A stretch of 57,512 nt of DNA from Candidatus Omnitrophota bacterium. GTDB lineage: Bacteria; Omnitrophota; Koll11; Duberdicusellales; 4484-171. The notes beneath the pieces are model-generated. The model had not been told where the DNA came from. It ran no database searches and was given only the letters and a program-made list of their open reading frames with translations. Both the position numbers and the translations under genes were made by a program. The stretch covers positions 1 to 57,512 of the forward strand of contig JAUYCY010000101.1 of assembly GCA_030692055.1 (NCBI GenBank), read 5' to 3'. Positions within the stretch are counted from its first letter, which is position 1; each line of letters opens with the position of its first letter. Below, piece after piece: positions 39,757 through 47,987 of this stretch.

Positions 39757-41284
39757 CGATTATACTAAAAAAGTTTTAGAATATTTTCGTAACCCCCACA
39801 ATATGGGAAGAATGGAGAATCCCGATGGCATAGGCAAGGTAGGGAATCCTGTTTGTGTAAGAGAAGAAGATTTTTTACATACTAATAACGAAATTAAAGA
39901 AGCAAAAGATATTGTTTTGAATGATAAAGTTGTAGGCATATCAGGATTATATTATAGAGTAGGTAAAATATTTTCGCAGAACTATAAAGGTTACATTTTG
40001 GCGATAAGAAATAGATTGGGAGAAACACAGCTTACACCAGAGCACGTGGTATTGGCGAAAAAAGTCCCTCTTAATAAAGATAAATTTAGAAGAACAAAAG
40101 GTAAGCAAGAGTTACCTTATTGTTGGTATCATGCTGGGGAACTGAAGAAAAACGATATAGTGCTTTATCCTATATTTAAATATATTAAAAATAAAGATTA
40201 TATTGATCTAGGGATTGAAAAGAAGAGATTTGATTTTAGAAGTAAAAAGTTACCTTTCAAAATCCCTCTAAATGCTTATTTCTTAAGATTATGTGGTTAT
40301 TATCTGTCTGAAGGTTCAGTAAAAGACAAAACATCAAACAGAACTTTGATGTTTACTTTCAATATTAACGAAAAAGACTTGATAAATGATGTGATACAAA
40401 TAATAAAAAAATTATGGGATTTAAAGGTTTGTATTGATGAAAGAAAAAAAGTAAATACCACCCATCTAATAATTAACAATACATTTTTAGAAAGATTTTT
40501 TAAAAAGCATTTCGGGGATTCCGCAGAAAGTAAAAAAATTCCCGATTTTCTTATGAATCTTTCTCCAAAGAAACAAAGGCATCTAATTTACGGTTTATGG
40601 AAAGGGGATGGTTACGTCGATTTGAAACAACCACGAGCAGGATATTCTACTATTTCTTTTCAGTTAATTTCACAGTTGAAATTACTTCTTTTACGGCAAA
40701 AAATAATCCCTTCAATATATATTGAAAAAGAAAAAATAAGAAAAGGAGTAAAGCATAGAAAGAGCTATAGGATTTATGTAGGCGACAGGGAATCTTTGAA
40801 AACCCTTTTTAACTTACTGGATGTAAAACATGAGTTTAATTCATTTGTACGAAGAAAAGTATGGGTTGATGATAATTTTGTTTATTTGCCCATTACTGCG
40901 ATAAAGAAAAAACCATATGAGGGCAGAATATATAATTTAGAAGTTCCGAATGCCCATTCGTTTATAACAAATTCTCTTTGTTTGCATAACTGCGGCGATG
41001 TTATGTGGATATATATAAAGGTAAAAGATAATGTAATTGTCGATAGCAAATTTGAAACCTTTGGTTGTGTGGCAGCGATTGCTACTTCTTCAATTTTAAC
41101 TGATCTTGTGAAAGGTAAAACTATAGAGGAGGCCCTTAAGGTTAGTAATAAAGATGTAGTGCGTGAGCTAGGGGGACTTCCTAGCGTAAAAATGCATTGC
41201 TCATTATTAGCAGAGGAAGGCATAAAGGCAGCTATTGAAGATTATCGTAAAAAAAGCAAAGATACTAACCCGTCAAAAGACTAG
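39749..41284 (+). CDS. iscU: Fe-S scaffold IscU interrupted by an intein
   Basis: 511 codons. Residues 1-35 and 415-511 form a 132-residue IscU/NifU-N scaffold: YTKKVLEYFRNPHNMGRMENP, then C415-GDVM after splicing, FGCVAAIATSS and VKMHCSLLAEEGI, which give the three cluster cysteines. The intein lies exactly before the first ligand Cys, so splicing must happen to create the active site. IscU receives sulfur from IscS and builds [2Fe-2S] clusters. Confidence 0.94.
   Translation: MSNDYTKKVLEYFRNPHNMGRMENPDGIGKVGNPVCVREEDFLHTNNEIKEAKDIVLNDKVVGISGLYYRVGKIFSQNYKGYILAIRNRLGETQLTPEHVVLAKKVPLNKDKFRRTKGKQELPYCWYHAGELKKNDIVLYPIFKYIKNKDYIDLGIEKKRFDFRSKKLPFKIPLNAYFLRLCGYYLSEGSVKDKTSNRTLMFTFNINEKDLINDVIQIIKKLWDLKVCIDERKKVNTTHLIINNTFLERFFKKHFGDSAESKKIPDFLMNLSPKKQRHLIYGLWKGDGYVDLKQPRAGYSTISFQLISQLKLLLLRQKIIPSIYIEKEKIRKGVKHRKSYRIYVGDRESLKTLFNLLDVKHEFNSFVRRKVWVDDNFVYLPITAIKKKPYEGRIYNLEVPNAHSFITNSLCLHNCGDVMWIYIKVKDNVIVDSKFETFGCVAAIATSSILTDLVKGKTIEEALKVSNKDVVRELGGLPSVKMHCSLLAEEGIKAAIEDYRKKSKDTNPSKD
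39854..40990 (+). mobile_element. Intein with LAGLIDADG homing-endonuclease domain, inserted in iscU
   Basis: 379 residues from C36 (first intein residue) to N414, followed by +1 Cys 415. The C-terminal splice block is HSFITNSLCLHN|C with penultimate His. N-terminal splicing block: CVREEDFL..., with a TPEHVV-type block B about 70 residues in. LAGLIDADG motifs are LRLCGYYLSEGSV (about 190) and LIYGLWKGDGYVD (about 280). All splice residues and both acidic endonuclease residues are present, so both activities may be intact. Confidence 0.93.
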
Positions 41285-41340
41285 ACTAGACACTGCGTCA
41301 GTAATTGTCCGCAAAAGCAAGATTGTCAACATAATCAAAT

Positions 41341-42393
41341 ATGAAGAAAAAGATAGCCGTAGGTTTGAGCGGAGGCATTGATTCAAGCTTTGCCGCCTAT
41401 TTGTTAAAGAAAGAGGGTTGGGATGTTATTGGTTTTACTTTAAAATTCTATCCGGAAGAGAACCGTTGTTGCGATTTAGATAGCTTATATCAAGCACAAA
41501 GGCTTTGCGATAACTTAAAAATCCCTCATTATGTGATAGATGTAGGCGAGATATTTAAAAAAGAAATTATAGAGTATTTCATAGGTAGTTATATCCGCGG
41601 CCTTACCCCTAATCCTTGCGCATTCTGTAATCGCCTTATTAAGTTCGGATGCTTTCTTGAAAAAGTTAGATCCTTTGGCATTGATTATTTAGCTACAGGC
41701 CATTACGCTAAAGTAGTTAAAGAAAATAATAGTTTTTTTCTTAAGCGCGCAAAAGACGAAAAGAAATCTCAAGAATATTTTCTTTCTTTGATAAATCCCG
41801 ATGCTCTCAAGAATTTGATTTTTCCTTTGGCGGACTTCACTAAAGAAGAGGTTAAAAAGATAGCACGTAAAGAAAAAGTTATGTTTAAAGAAAGAAAAGA
41901 AAGCCAGGATATTTGCTTCGTAAGGGAAAAGTCGTATATAGAATTTATAGAAAATAGCATTCCTCTAACGCAGGAATATAGGGGCAACATTAAGCATGTA
42001 TCGGGAGATATTTTAGGTAGACACGCGGGGATTTACTATTTTACCTGCGGCCAGAGAGAAGGTTTAGGTGTTTCTTGGAAAGAGCCGTTATATGTTATAG
42101 ATATTGATGCTGAGAATAAAACAATTGTCGTAGGAGAGAAAAAATATTTATCTAAAGATAGATTTATGGTTTCTTCTCTTAATTGGTTTATCTTGCCCGC
42201 TAAATGTAGCGGTATAAAAGTAAAGATAAGGTATAACTCGCCTTTTTATGAATGTAGGATAGAGCCTAGAGAAGATAAAGTACTGGTTTTACTTAAAAAT
42301 AAAGTAGACGCCGTTACTCCGGGGCAAGTCGCCGCGTTTTACGATCATGATACGTTAATCGGCGGCGGAATAATAGAAAAATCAATTAAATAA
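41341..42393 (+). CDS. mnmA: tRNA-specific 2-thiouridylase MnmA
   Basis: 350 residues. PP-loop GLSGGIDSSFAAYLL at the N-terminus, NPCAFCNRLIKFG (first catalytic Cys region), ATGHYAK, KDEKKSQEYFLSL, and the second Cys in FTCGQREGLG... with QDICFV ahead of it. It puts sulfur on U34 of Lys/Glu/Gln tRNAs using sulfur from IscS. Gap of 56 bases after iscU. Confidence 0.93.
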   Translation: MKKKIAVGLSGGIDSSFAAYLLKKEGWDVIGFTLKFYPEENRCCDLDSLYQAQRLCDNLKIPHYVIDVGEIFKKEIIEYFIGSYIRGLTPNPCAFCNRLIKFGCFLEKVRSFGIDYLATGHYAKVVKENNSFFLKRAKDEKKSQEYFLSLINPDALKNLIFPLADFTKEEVKKIARKEKVMFKERKESQDICFVREKSYIEFIENSIPLTQEYRGNIKHVSGDILGRHAGIYYFTCGQREGLGVSWKEPLYVIDIDAENKTIVVGEKKYLSKDRFMVSSLNWFILPAKCSGIKVKIRYNSPFYECRIEPREDKVLVLLKNKVDAVTPGQVAAFYDHDTLIGGGIIEKSIK

Positions 42394-42424
42394 CTGGCGC
42401 ATTAAATGACTAAATAGCTTTTAA

Positions 42425-43228
42425 ATGAATAGTTTGGAAAAAAAGTATTTACGACTTAAAAAACTTTTAACTAAACTTGGTTCGGCTGTTATTGCCTTCT
42501 CTGGTGGTTTAGACAGTGGTTTACTAACAAAAGTAGCTTTTGATTGTTTAGGTAAGAATATAATTGCAGTAACGGCATTTTCTCCAACCTACCCGTCTTC
42601 TGAATTAAAGTTCGCAAAGAAAATCGCTAAAGAAATCGGCGCGCGGCACATAGTTATTCATACGCAAGAATTTAAGGACAGAAATTTTCTCAATAATACT
42701 AAGCATAGATGCTATTGGTGCAAAAGAGAGCTGTTCTCAAGATTGAAAGAAATTTCCCGCAAATTTAGGATTAAATATATTTTAGACGGGACAAATTATG
42801 ACGATAGAAAAGATGTCCGTCCGGGCCTCGCGGCGAACAAGGAATTTAGCGTAATAAGCCCACTATATAAGTGCCGATTTACAAAGCAAGATGTAAAAAA
42901 GCTAACCGCGTTTTTAGCGCCTTCTTTATGCAATAAACCTTCAGGAACCTGCCTTTCGTCTCGTATACCTTTCGGAGAAAAAATAACTCAGAAGCGGCTA
43001 AAGAAAATAGAGGCGGCAGAGAGAATTTTGAAAAATTTTTTAGGGGAAAATATACTACTACGCGCAAGAGACCATAATGATATTTTGCGTATTGAGGTAG
43101 AAAATAAAGGATGGACTCGTTTAAAAAAATCTGATATAAATAAGCTTATTATACGGCTCAAGAAATGCGGCTATAAATATATAACGCTGGATTTAGAGGG
43201 ATATGTTCCGGCAGGCCTACGCGCATAG
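42425..43228 (+). CDS. larE: ATP-dependent sacrificial sulfur transferase LarE
   Basis: 267 residues. PP-loop AFSGGLDSGLL, HRCYWCKRELFS, LDGTNYDD, and NKPSGTCLSSRIPFGEKIT, where the Cys corresponds to the sacrificial Cys of LarE. LarE builds the nickel-pincer cofactor used by lactate racemase-like enzymes; larB and larC are not in the window. The C-terminal GLRA-stop is encoded by GCGCATAG of a cgcatagcgc repeat. Confidence 0.9.
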   Translation: MNSLEKKYLRLKKLLTKLGSAVIAFSGGLDSGLLTKVAFDCLGKNIIAVTAFSPTYPSSELKFAKKIAKEIGARHIVIHTQEFKDRNFLNNTKHRCYWCKRELFSRLKEISRKFRIKYILDGTNYDDRKDVRPGLAANKEFSVISPLYKCRFTKQDVKKLTAFLAPSLCNKPSGTCLSSRIPFGEKITQKRLKKIEAAERILKNFLGENILLRARDHNDILRIEVENKGWTRLKKSDINKLIIRLKKCGYKYITLDLEGYVPAGLRA

Positions 43229-43338
43229 CGCAAGGCGTAGAGCGCATAGCGTAAAGATAGTGTACGAGCGTTGCTGTATTTGTTTTAACGCTTAGCGCCC
43301 TGCCTGCCGGCAGGCAGGTATGCTCTATGCGCTTTGCG
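43212..43338. repeat. Palindromic element, cgcatagcgc family, with an inserted 20-bp palindrome
   Basis: The left arm overlaps the end of larE (CGCGCATAGCGCAAGGCGTA); the right arm CGCTTAGCGC...TATGCTCTATGCGC is split at 43299-43318 by the exact palindrome CCTGCCTGCCGGCAGGCAGG. The family sequence CTTAGCGCTATGCG (seen whole at about 279) resumes directly after it. The loop has about 45 bases and no ORF. Confidence 0.85.
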
Positions 43339-43349
43339 AAAAGGGAGGC

Positions 43350-44213
43350 ATGATGAAAAATATTTATACATTCGCGGCGCTTCCCGATGATGTCGGGATT
43401 TCGCTTAATATCGTATTAAGGTGCTCAAAAAACCGCCCCGACGTGTCGGAGGACGGATTATATAGTGCACCGCTTGGTATTAGCCATGCTGAAACCTCGG
43501 GCTTTGGTTCGACTAAGCTCACCATTCCCTCGAACCATCCTGAGCGACCTGTCCTGAGTGGAATCGAAGGAAGTCGAAGGATTAGCCCGAGGAATTGTGG
43601 AGGGCTTCATTTTCTAATTACAGGTTTTTTATTCATTTCGATAATGGGTTGTTCTTCTGCTCCCGTAGAAGATCTTATGATAGATAGTTTTGAGGGGGAA
43701 ATAAATAAACAAACCGTTGATTACGGCGCAAGCGATGGTTCAAGCGTGAATGTAACAGCTGATAAGCAATTGAAAGCCTGCGGTGAGCAGTCGCTAAAGA
43801 TAGAATATGTTTTAAAAACTTCCGGCTATATGTGGATAGCCAGGGGCTATAACTTAGATGTTAAAGGGGCAGCGCAATGGTTAATTGAGCCGCAAAAAAT
43901 TAATTGGAAAAAATATAATGCTATTAGTTTGCAGATGTATGGAAGCAATTCCGGCAGCGTAGCCGCCTTTGATATCAAGGATGCTAAAGGAGAGGTATGG
44001 CGATTTATTGTTGATGATGATTTTAGCGGCTGGAAGGAGATTATATGTCCATTTTCGGGATTTTTTGTGCGTAAAGATTGGCAACCAGATGCAGCAGAGA
44101 AAAACGAAGCTATGGATTTTCCTATTATGAGTTTTCAATTTGAGCCTCGCCTCCCTGGAAAAGGAACCTTTTATTTTGATTGTATAAAATTGGTAAAAGT
44201 AAAGAAAAAATAA
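43350..44213 (+). CDS. Lipoprotein with carbohydrate-binding-like domain; repeat inserted in its signal peptide
   Basis: The ribosome binding site (aaagggagg) and MMKN start at 43350/43353, then about 80 codons of repeat (43363-43612), then LITGFLFISIMGCSS, a lipoprotein signal core with lipobox ending at Cys (codon 43650-43652). Joining MMKN to LITGFLFISIMGC gives a perfect short signal peptide, so the repeat has split it in frame. The mature part (about 185 residues, VEDLMIDSFEGEINKQTVDYG... to FYFDCIKLVKVKKK) resembles family-11 carbohydrate-binding/jelly-roll domains with a 'W-x-x-I-x-C-P-F' strand. Whether it is exported still is unknown. Confidence 0.7.
   Translation: MMKNIYTFAALPDDVGISLNIVLRCSKNRPDVSEDGLYSAPLGISHAETSGFGSTKLTIPSNHPERPVLSGIEGSRRISPRNCGGLHFLITGFLFISIMGCSSAPVEDLMIDSFEGEINKQTVDYGASDGSSVNVTADKQLKACGEQSLKIEYVLKTSGYMWIARGYNLDVKGAAQWLIEPQKINWKKYNAISLQMYGSNSGSVAAFDIKDAKGEVWRFIVDDDFSGWKEIICPFSGFFVRKDWQPDAAEKNEAMDFPIMSFQFEPRLPGKGTFYFDCIKLVKVKKK
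43363..43612. repeat. Dispersed element (tttatacattc...agggcttcatt), copy 2, inside a gene
   Basis: The first 75 bases match 7088-7162. The middle holds the CCTGAGC/GTCGAAGG-type inverted repeat (43497-43580: ggttcgactaagctcaccat and agtcgaaggatt). The right end GGAGGGCTTCATT matches 6245 and 7214. No stop codon in the host frame over 250 bases. Confidence 0.8.
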
Positions 44214-44257
44214 TTTCTATATTTTATAACCATTTTTTAACAAAAGGAGTAAATTAG

Positions 44258-46321
44258 ATGAAAAAAATAGTTATTATATTTTTGGCCGCAATATTATTTT
44301 TGGGTATAGGTATTTATTATTATAAGGCAAAAATTGCAAAACTTGAAATAGAGAGCATAATACCTGCTAACCCCGTACTTTATTTACATGTTCGCGATAT
44401 AGAAAAACGCCTGGATAAATTTAAAACAACAAAGCTTTGGCGTAATATAAATAATATAGATGTAGAATATTTAATGAAAAAAAGCGGCGTAGCTGAGGAT
44501 AAAATAGAGCAATACCGTAAGTTTAACTCCGAGTTTTCTAAATTCGCCTCCGGCCTTTTGCTGGAAAAATTCTTTGGCCAGGAAATTGCCGTAGCGGTAT
44601 ATCCGATTGCTGGTAATATAACCGGCTTTAATTCTGAGGCTATGCGGGATATTGCTTCCAATATAATTTTAGTAACTCGTGTCAAGCCGGAAGCCGAGTT
44701 TATTGATTTTATTAGGAAAATATACGGTAAATTTGACAAACAGACTGTTACCAAATACGAAAAATATCAAAAGCATGAAATTACCATTATTGAGATAAAA
44801 GATAACTTTAATATTGCCTACGTCAAAATCAAAGACTTGTTGGTCATCGGTTTAGGTAAAAGAGGGGTATCTGATTGCTTGGACGTTTTAAATAGGCTAA
44901 AAACCCCTATATCTCAGGACAAAGATTTTATCTCTACGATAGAACAGCTTCCTAAGCCGGCCGAAACTTTGGCTTACGTGAATTTAAAGGCGCTTCTTCC
45001 CGGGATGAAAAACCTGGCGGTTTCTTCTTTGAAAAGTGATAACAAAAATCTTCAATCTAGCGCCAGTGCTTTAAGAAATTTTAGCAAATTGGAAGGTTTT
45101 AAGACATTAGGGTTTGCTTCGGTTGCAGGGAAAATCCCTAAGAGTAAGTTCATTTTTACTTTTGACAAAAATAAGCTGGATCCTCTGCTGATTAAAACTT
45201 ATTCCGTAAAGCCGCAGTTAAATAATACAATTAATTTTGTGCCTAAAGGCATAATCGGTTATCAATGGGCATGTTTTGATCCTAAAGGCTACTGGGAGTC
45301 GCTTAAAAAAGAAATGCCCGGCCAGTACCCCGGGTCTCCTGCTATGCCTTCGCCGGCTCAAGTGATTGACGGCATACAAAATACATTAGGGGTGGATATT
45401 GAGGGTGGTATTATCCCCGCTTTAGGCAATGAGGCAGGGGGATTGCTTTCTGATATTAATCTAAGCGGGCCTTTCCCTATACCAGAGTTAGTTTTTTTTA
45501 TAAAAGTCAATAATAAAGGGGCCATTGAAGCTGTTTTGAATAGTTTAATTGCAAAAGGTAACCTACAAACGCGTTCCGAGAATTATCAAAATAAAAATAT
45601 TAGCTATATTTTACTGCCCTTTGGCGCAAGTTTACAGCCGGCATATTGTTTCCTGGATAATTATTTATTGATTTCCACAAGCAACAAGCTTCTTCAAGAT
45701 TGCATTGACGCTTCTAAAGATAAGGCGAAATCTTTGCTTGCAAATACTGATTTTCAGGCAATTAATCTTGGCTTAACAGATAAGGGAAATTCCCTATTCT
45801 TTCTTAAACCAGACTTATTATTTGATAAGATGAAAAAGATAGGCGAATGGTTTATAGGTTGGGCATCTATTATGTCAGCCAACGCGGATGCTTATCAAAA
45901 ACAAATGCAAGAAAACCTAAATTTAGCAGAGAAGCAAATCCAGGATGAAGAATCAAAGCTTAAAAATCTTAAAGACAAACAGCAAATGCTAAAAGAAGAG
46001 ATAGACAATATTAAAGGGCAAGACTTGAGGGTTACAGATAAAGAATCAGAGTTGAGCAAAACGGAGGCGCAAATAAGAGCCAAACAGGATAATGTAGATT
46101 TTGCCAGAAAGGAACTTGAAAAAAGAGAAGAAGAGTTTAAAAAAACAAACGAATATTTGGCCAAGAGGAGAATAGATCCTTCTTTGGTAAAACTTTATTT
46201 AGATGAGGCAGCATATCCTATACTGGAGGGCCTTGAAAGCTTCAAGGCTTTTGGTTCAATAACTATTTTTAAAGAAAATGCCATTGAAACACTTTCTTAC
46301 TCTATTACGCTTGAGGATTAG
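44258..46321 (+). CDS. Large membrane-anchored protein, DUF3352-like, with coiled coil
   Basis: 687 residues. A single TM helix (about 4-22, IVIIFLAAILFLGIGIYYY), then a long periplasmic region opening with SIIPANPVLYLHVRDIEKRLD, a pattern of DUF3352-type proteins, with repeated 'A-Y-V-N-L-K-x-L' and 'FIKVNNKGAIEAVL' strands. A coiled coil lies at about 550-635 (QIQDEESKLKNLKDKQQML and on). The function of the family is unknown; an envelope role is likely. SD aaaaggag upstream of ATG 44258. Confidence 0.7.
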   Translation: MKKIVIIFLAAILFLGIGIYYYKAKIAKLEIESIIPANPVLYLHVRDIEKRLDKFKTTKLWRNINNIDVEYLMKKSGVAEDKIEQYRKFNSEFSKFASGLLLEKFFGQEIAVAVYPIAGNITGFNSEAMRDIASNIILVTRVKPEAEFIDFIRKIYGKFDKQTVTKYEKYQKHEITIIEIKDNFNIAYVKIKDLLVIGLGKRGVSDCLDVLNRLKTPISQDKDFISTIEQLPKPAETLAYVNLKALLPGMKNLAVSSLKSDNKNLQSSASALRNFSKLEGFKTLGFASVAGKIPKSKFIFTFDKNKLDPLLIKTYSVKPQLNNTINFVPKGIIGYQWACFDPKGYWESLKKEMPGQYPGSPAMPSPAQVIDGIQNTLGVDIEGGIIPALGNEAGGLLSDINLSGPFPIPELVFFIKVNNKGAIEAVLNSLIAKGNLQTRSENYQNKNISYILLPFGASLQPAYCFLDNYLLISTSNKLLQDCIDASKDKAKSLLANTDFQAINLGLTDKGNSLFFLKPDLLFDKMKKIGEWFIGWASIMSANADAYQKQMQENLNLAEKQIQDEESKLKNLKDKQQMLKEEIDNIKGQDLRVTDKESELSKTEAQIRAKQDNVDFARKELEKREEEFKKTNEYLAKRRIDPSLVKLYLDEAAYPILEGLESFKAFGSITIFKENAIETLSYSITLED

Positions 46322-46324
46322 AAA

Positions 46325-46956
46325 AAGGGGTCAGAGTAATTTATGTTGACGGTTCTATAACCTCTCTTTATAATTTATTCATGCCACGGCAACCAAGATT
46401 AGTTGTCGTAGGGTATCCTTACCATATTATTTTAAGGGGAAATAACCGCAGCGCCGTCTTTTATAATGATAAAGATAGGTGCTTTTTTCTTGCCTGTTTG
46501 AAAGAAGCTAAAGAAAAAACAAGCTCAAAGATTTATGCGTATTGCCTTATGACAAATCATGTCCATCTGCTCGTCGAACCATTAACGAAAGAGGGGCTCG
46601 TAGAGATGATGCAGTCATTGGGTAGAAAATACGAGCAATACATAAATCAAACCTACAAAAGGACAGGTATTCTCTGGGAAGGGAGATTTAAAAGCAGTGT
46701 TATAAGTAAAGATGAATATTTTTTGGCGCGTTGTCGTTACATTGAGTTAAATCCCCTAAGGGCCAAGATAGCACAAAATCCTGCTGATTATCCTTGGTCA
46801 AGCTTTAAACTCAAAACCGAAGGCAAAAATAACAACATTCTTGACGAAGATACTTTTTATCTTGACTTAGGTGATGCACAAAAGCAGAGGCAACTAAGTT
46901 ACCGAAGACTGTTTTTAGATAATATTTCCGAGGAAAATTTAGCACTTTTCCCTTGA
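46325..46956 (+). mobile_element. RAYT unit: ggggtcagagt motif plus transposase gene
   Basis: GGGGTCAGAGTAATTTATG-type DNA begins 56 bases before the transposase start; the same core recurs alone at about 28574. The unit ends near a terminator (46999). REP-associated tyrosine transposases act on REP-like hairpins, which are abundant in this window. Confidence 0.6.
46381..46956 (+). CDS. REP-associated tyrosine transposase (RAYT/TnpA-REP, Y1 family)
   Basis: 191 residues of the IS200-like Y1 transposase family. PYHIILRGNNRSAVF near the start, HUH motif in MTNHVHLLVEP (about 57-67), and the catalytic Tyr helix GRKYEQYINQTYKRTG (about 80-95) followed by LWEGRFKSSVI and YIELNPLRAKI, which mark the RAYT branch. 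Intact with all catalytic residues, so possibly active and a candidate mover of the palindromes. Confidence 0.93.
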   Translation: MPRQPRLVVVGYPYHIILRGNNRSAVFYNDKDRCFFLACLKEAKEKTSSKIYAYCLMTNHVHLLVEPLTKEGLVEMMQSLGRKYEQYINQTYKRTGILWEGRFKSSVISKDEYFLARCRYIELNPLRAKIAQNPADYPWSSFKLKTEGKNNNILDEDTFYLDLGDAQKQRQLSYRRLFLDNISEENLALFP

Positions 46957-46998
46957 CAAGTAATCCTTGAGTTGTAGAATAATCTGGATTTTAAGGAC

Positions 46999-47040
46999 AA
47001 GGGCGTCCTTTCCCAGATAGGGAAGGACGCCCTTTTTTTA
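46999..47040 (+). terminator. Intrinsic terminator after the RAYT gene
   Basis: AAGGGCGTCCTTTCCC and GGGAAGGACGCCCTT form a 15-bp stem with one bulge and a 4-base loop, followed by TTTTTTT. One of the clearest terminators in the window. Confidence 0.85.
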
Positions 47041-47075
47041 TTAAACCTTAGTATTTCCTTAAAGATAAATAAGTT

Positions 47076-47975
47076 ATGAGAATAATAGAAAAAAACATAT
47101 TGGCAAATGTTTCCGGCGCCATGGTCGTACAAATAAAAGTTACAGCCGCCGATATTGCCCAAAAAGCCAAAGCAGGACAATTTATCGTGCTTATGGTTAG
47201 CGAAGAGGGGGAACGTATCCCTTTGACTATAGCCGAAATAGATAAAGCTAAAAATAACCTCACTATAATTTTTCAAGAAGCAGGCTTAACTACCAGGCTT
47301 TTAGGCAAATTAGAAGTGGGTGATTCTTTGTATGCTCTGGCCGGACCGCTGGGATACCCCACAGAAATCCGTAAATACGGTCAAGTGATTATCGTGGGCG
47401 GTGGGGTGGGTATTGCAGAAATTTACCCCGTTACCAAGGCGCTCAAAGAAGCCGGTAATCAGGTAACTACCATTCTAGGCGCGCGCACTAAAGAGTTGCT
47501 TATTCTAGAACAAGAATTAAAGAAAGTATCAGACAGTCTTTATATAACCACCGATGACGGCTCCTACGGTAAAAAAGGCTTTGTCACCGATATTCTAAAA
47601 GACCTTTTATCGTCCCACGTCCCATCCGCCAAAGGCCCTCGGCTTCGCCGAGAGGCGAGCGAGACCTCGCCGCTTCGCGGCGGGCGTCCCACGTTTAACT
47701 TAGTTTATGCGGTAGGGCCGATTCCAATGATGCGTAAAGTCAGTGAAACTACCAAGTTTTTTGGCGTAAAGACATTAGTTTCGCTAAATGCTTTAATGGT
47801 AGACGCTACCGGTATGTGCGGTTGTTGTCGCGTCAGTGTAGGAGGCCAGACTAAATTTAGCTGCGTTGACGGCCCGGAGTTTGACGCGCACTTGGTAGAT
47901 TGGGATGAGCTAATAAAAAGAAATAATATTTATAAAGACAAGGAACAGCATATCTGTAAACTTTATAATTTATAA
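47076..47975 (+). CDS. nfnA: NADH-dependent ferredoxin:NADP+ oxidoreductase subunit A-like (NfnA/SudB/PyrK family)
   Basis: 299 residues: a FNR-type FAD/NAD domain (about 10-220; GPLGYPTEI, VIIVGGGVGIAEIYPV, VTTILGARTKELL) and a [2Fe-2S] region near the C-terminus (DATGMCGCCRVSV...KFSCVDGPEFDAHL). The pair with the next gene matches Nfn, which bifurcates electrons from NADPH to NAD and ferredoxin; SudAB is an alternative name for the same fold. About 27 residues at 178-205 (HVPSAKGPRLRREASETSPL...) are extra and encoded by palindromes. Confidence 0.85.
   Translation: MRIIEKNILANVSGAMVVQIKVTAADIAQKAKAGQFIVLMVSEEGERIPLTIAEIDKAKNNLTIIFQEAGLTTRLLGKLEVGDSLYALAGPLGYPTEIRKYGQVIIVGGGVGIAEIYPVTKALKEAGNQVTTILGARTKELLILEQELKKVSDSLYITTDDGSYGKKGFVTDILKDLLSSHVPSAKGPRLRREASETSPLRGGRPTFNLVYAVGPIPMMRKVSETTKFFGVKTLVSLNALMVDATGMCGCCRVSVGGQTKFSCVDGPEFDAHLVDWDELIKRNNIYKDKEQHICKLYNL
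47611..47693. repeat. Palindrome cluster inside nfnA (in frame)
   Basis: CGTCCCACG at 47611-47619 and 47685-47693 flank two hairpins: CCCTCGGCTTCGCCGAGAGG and CGCCGCTTCGCGGCG. The encoded residues interrupt the usual transition from GFVTDILKDLL to the FNLVYAVGP strand. Confidence 0.7.
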
Positions 47976-47987
47976 ATATAGATTTTT

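Noticed and set aside
43350..43612. Genuine extra N-terminal domain of the lipoprotein
   Set aside because: The segment is the repeat found at 7088-7214 plus other hairpins, so it is repeat-derived rather than a protein domain.
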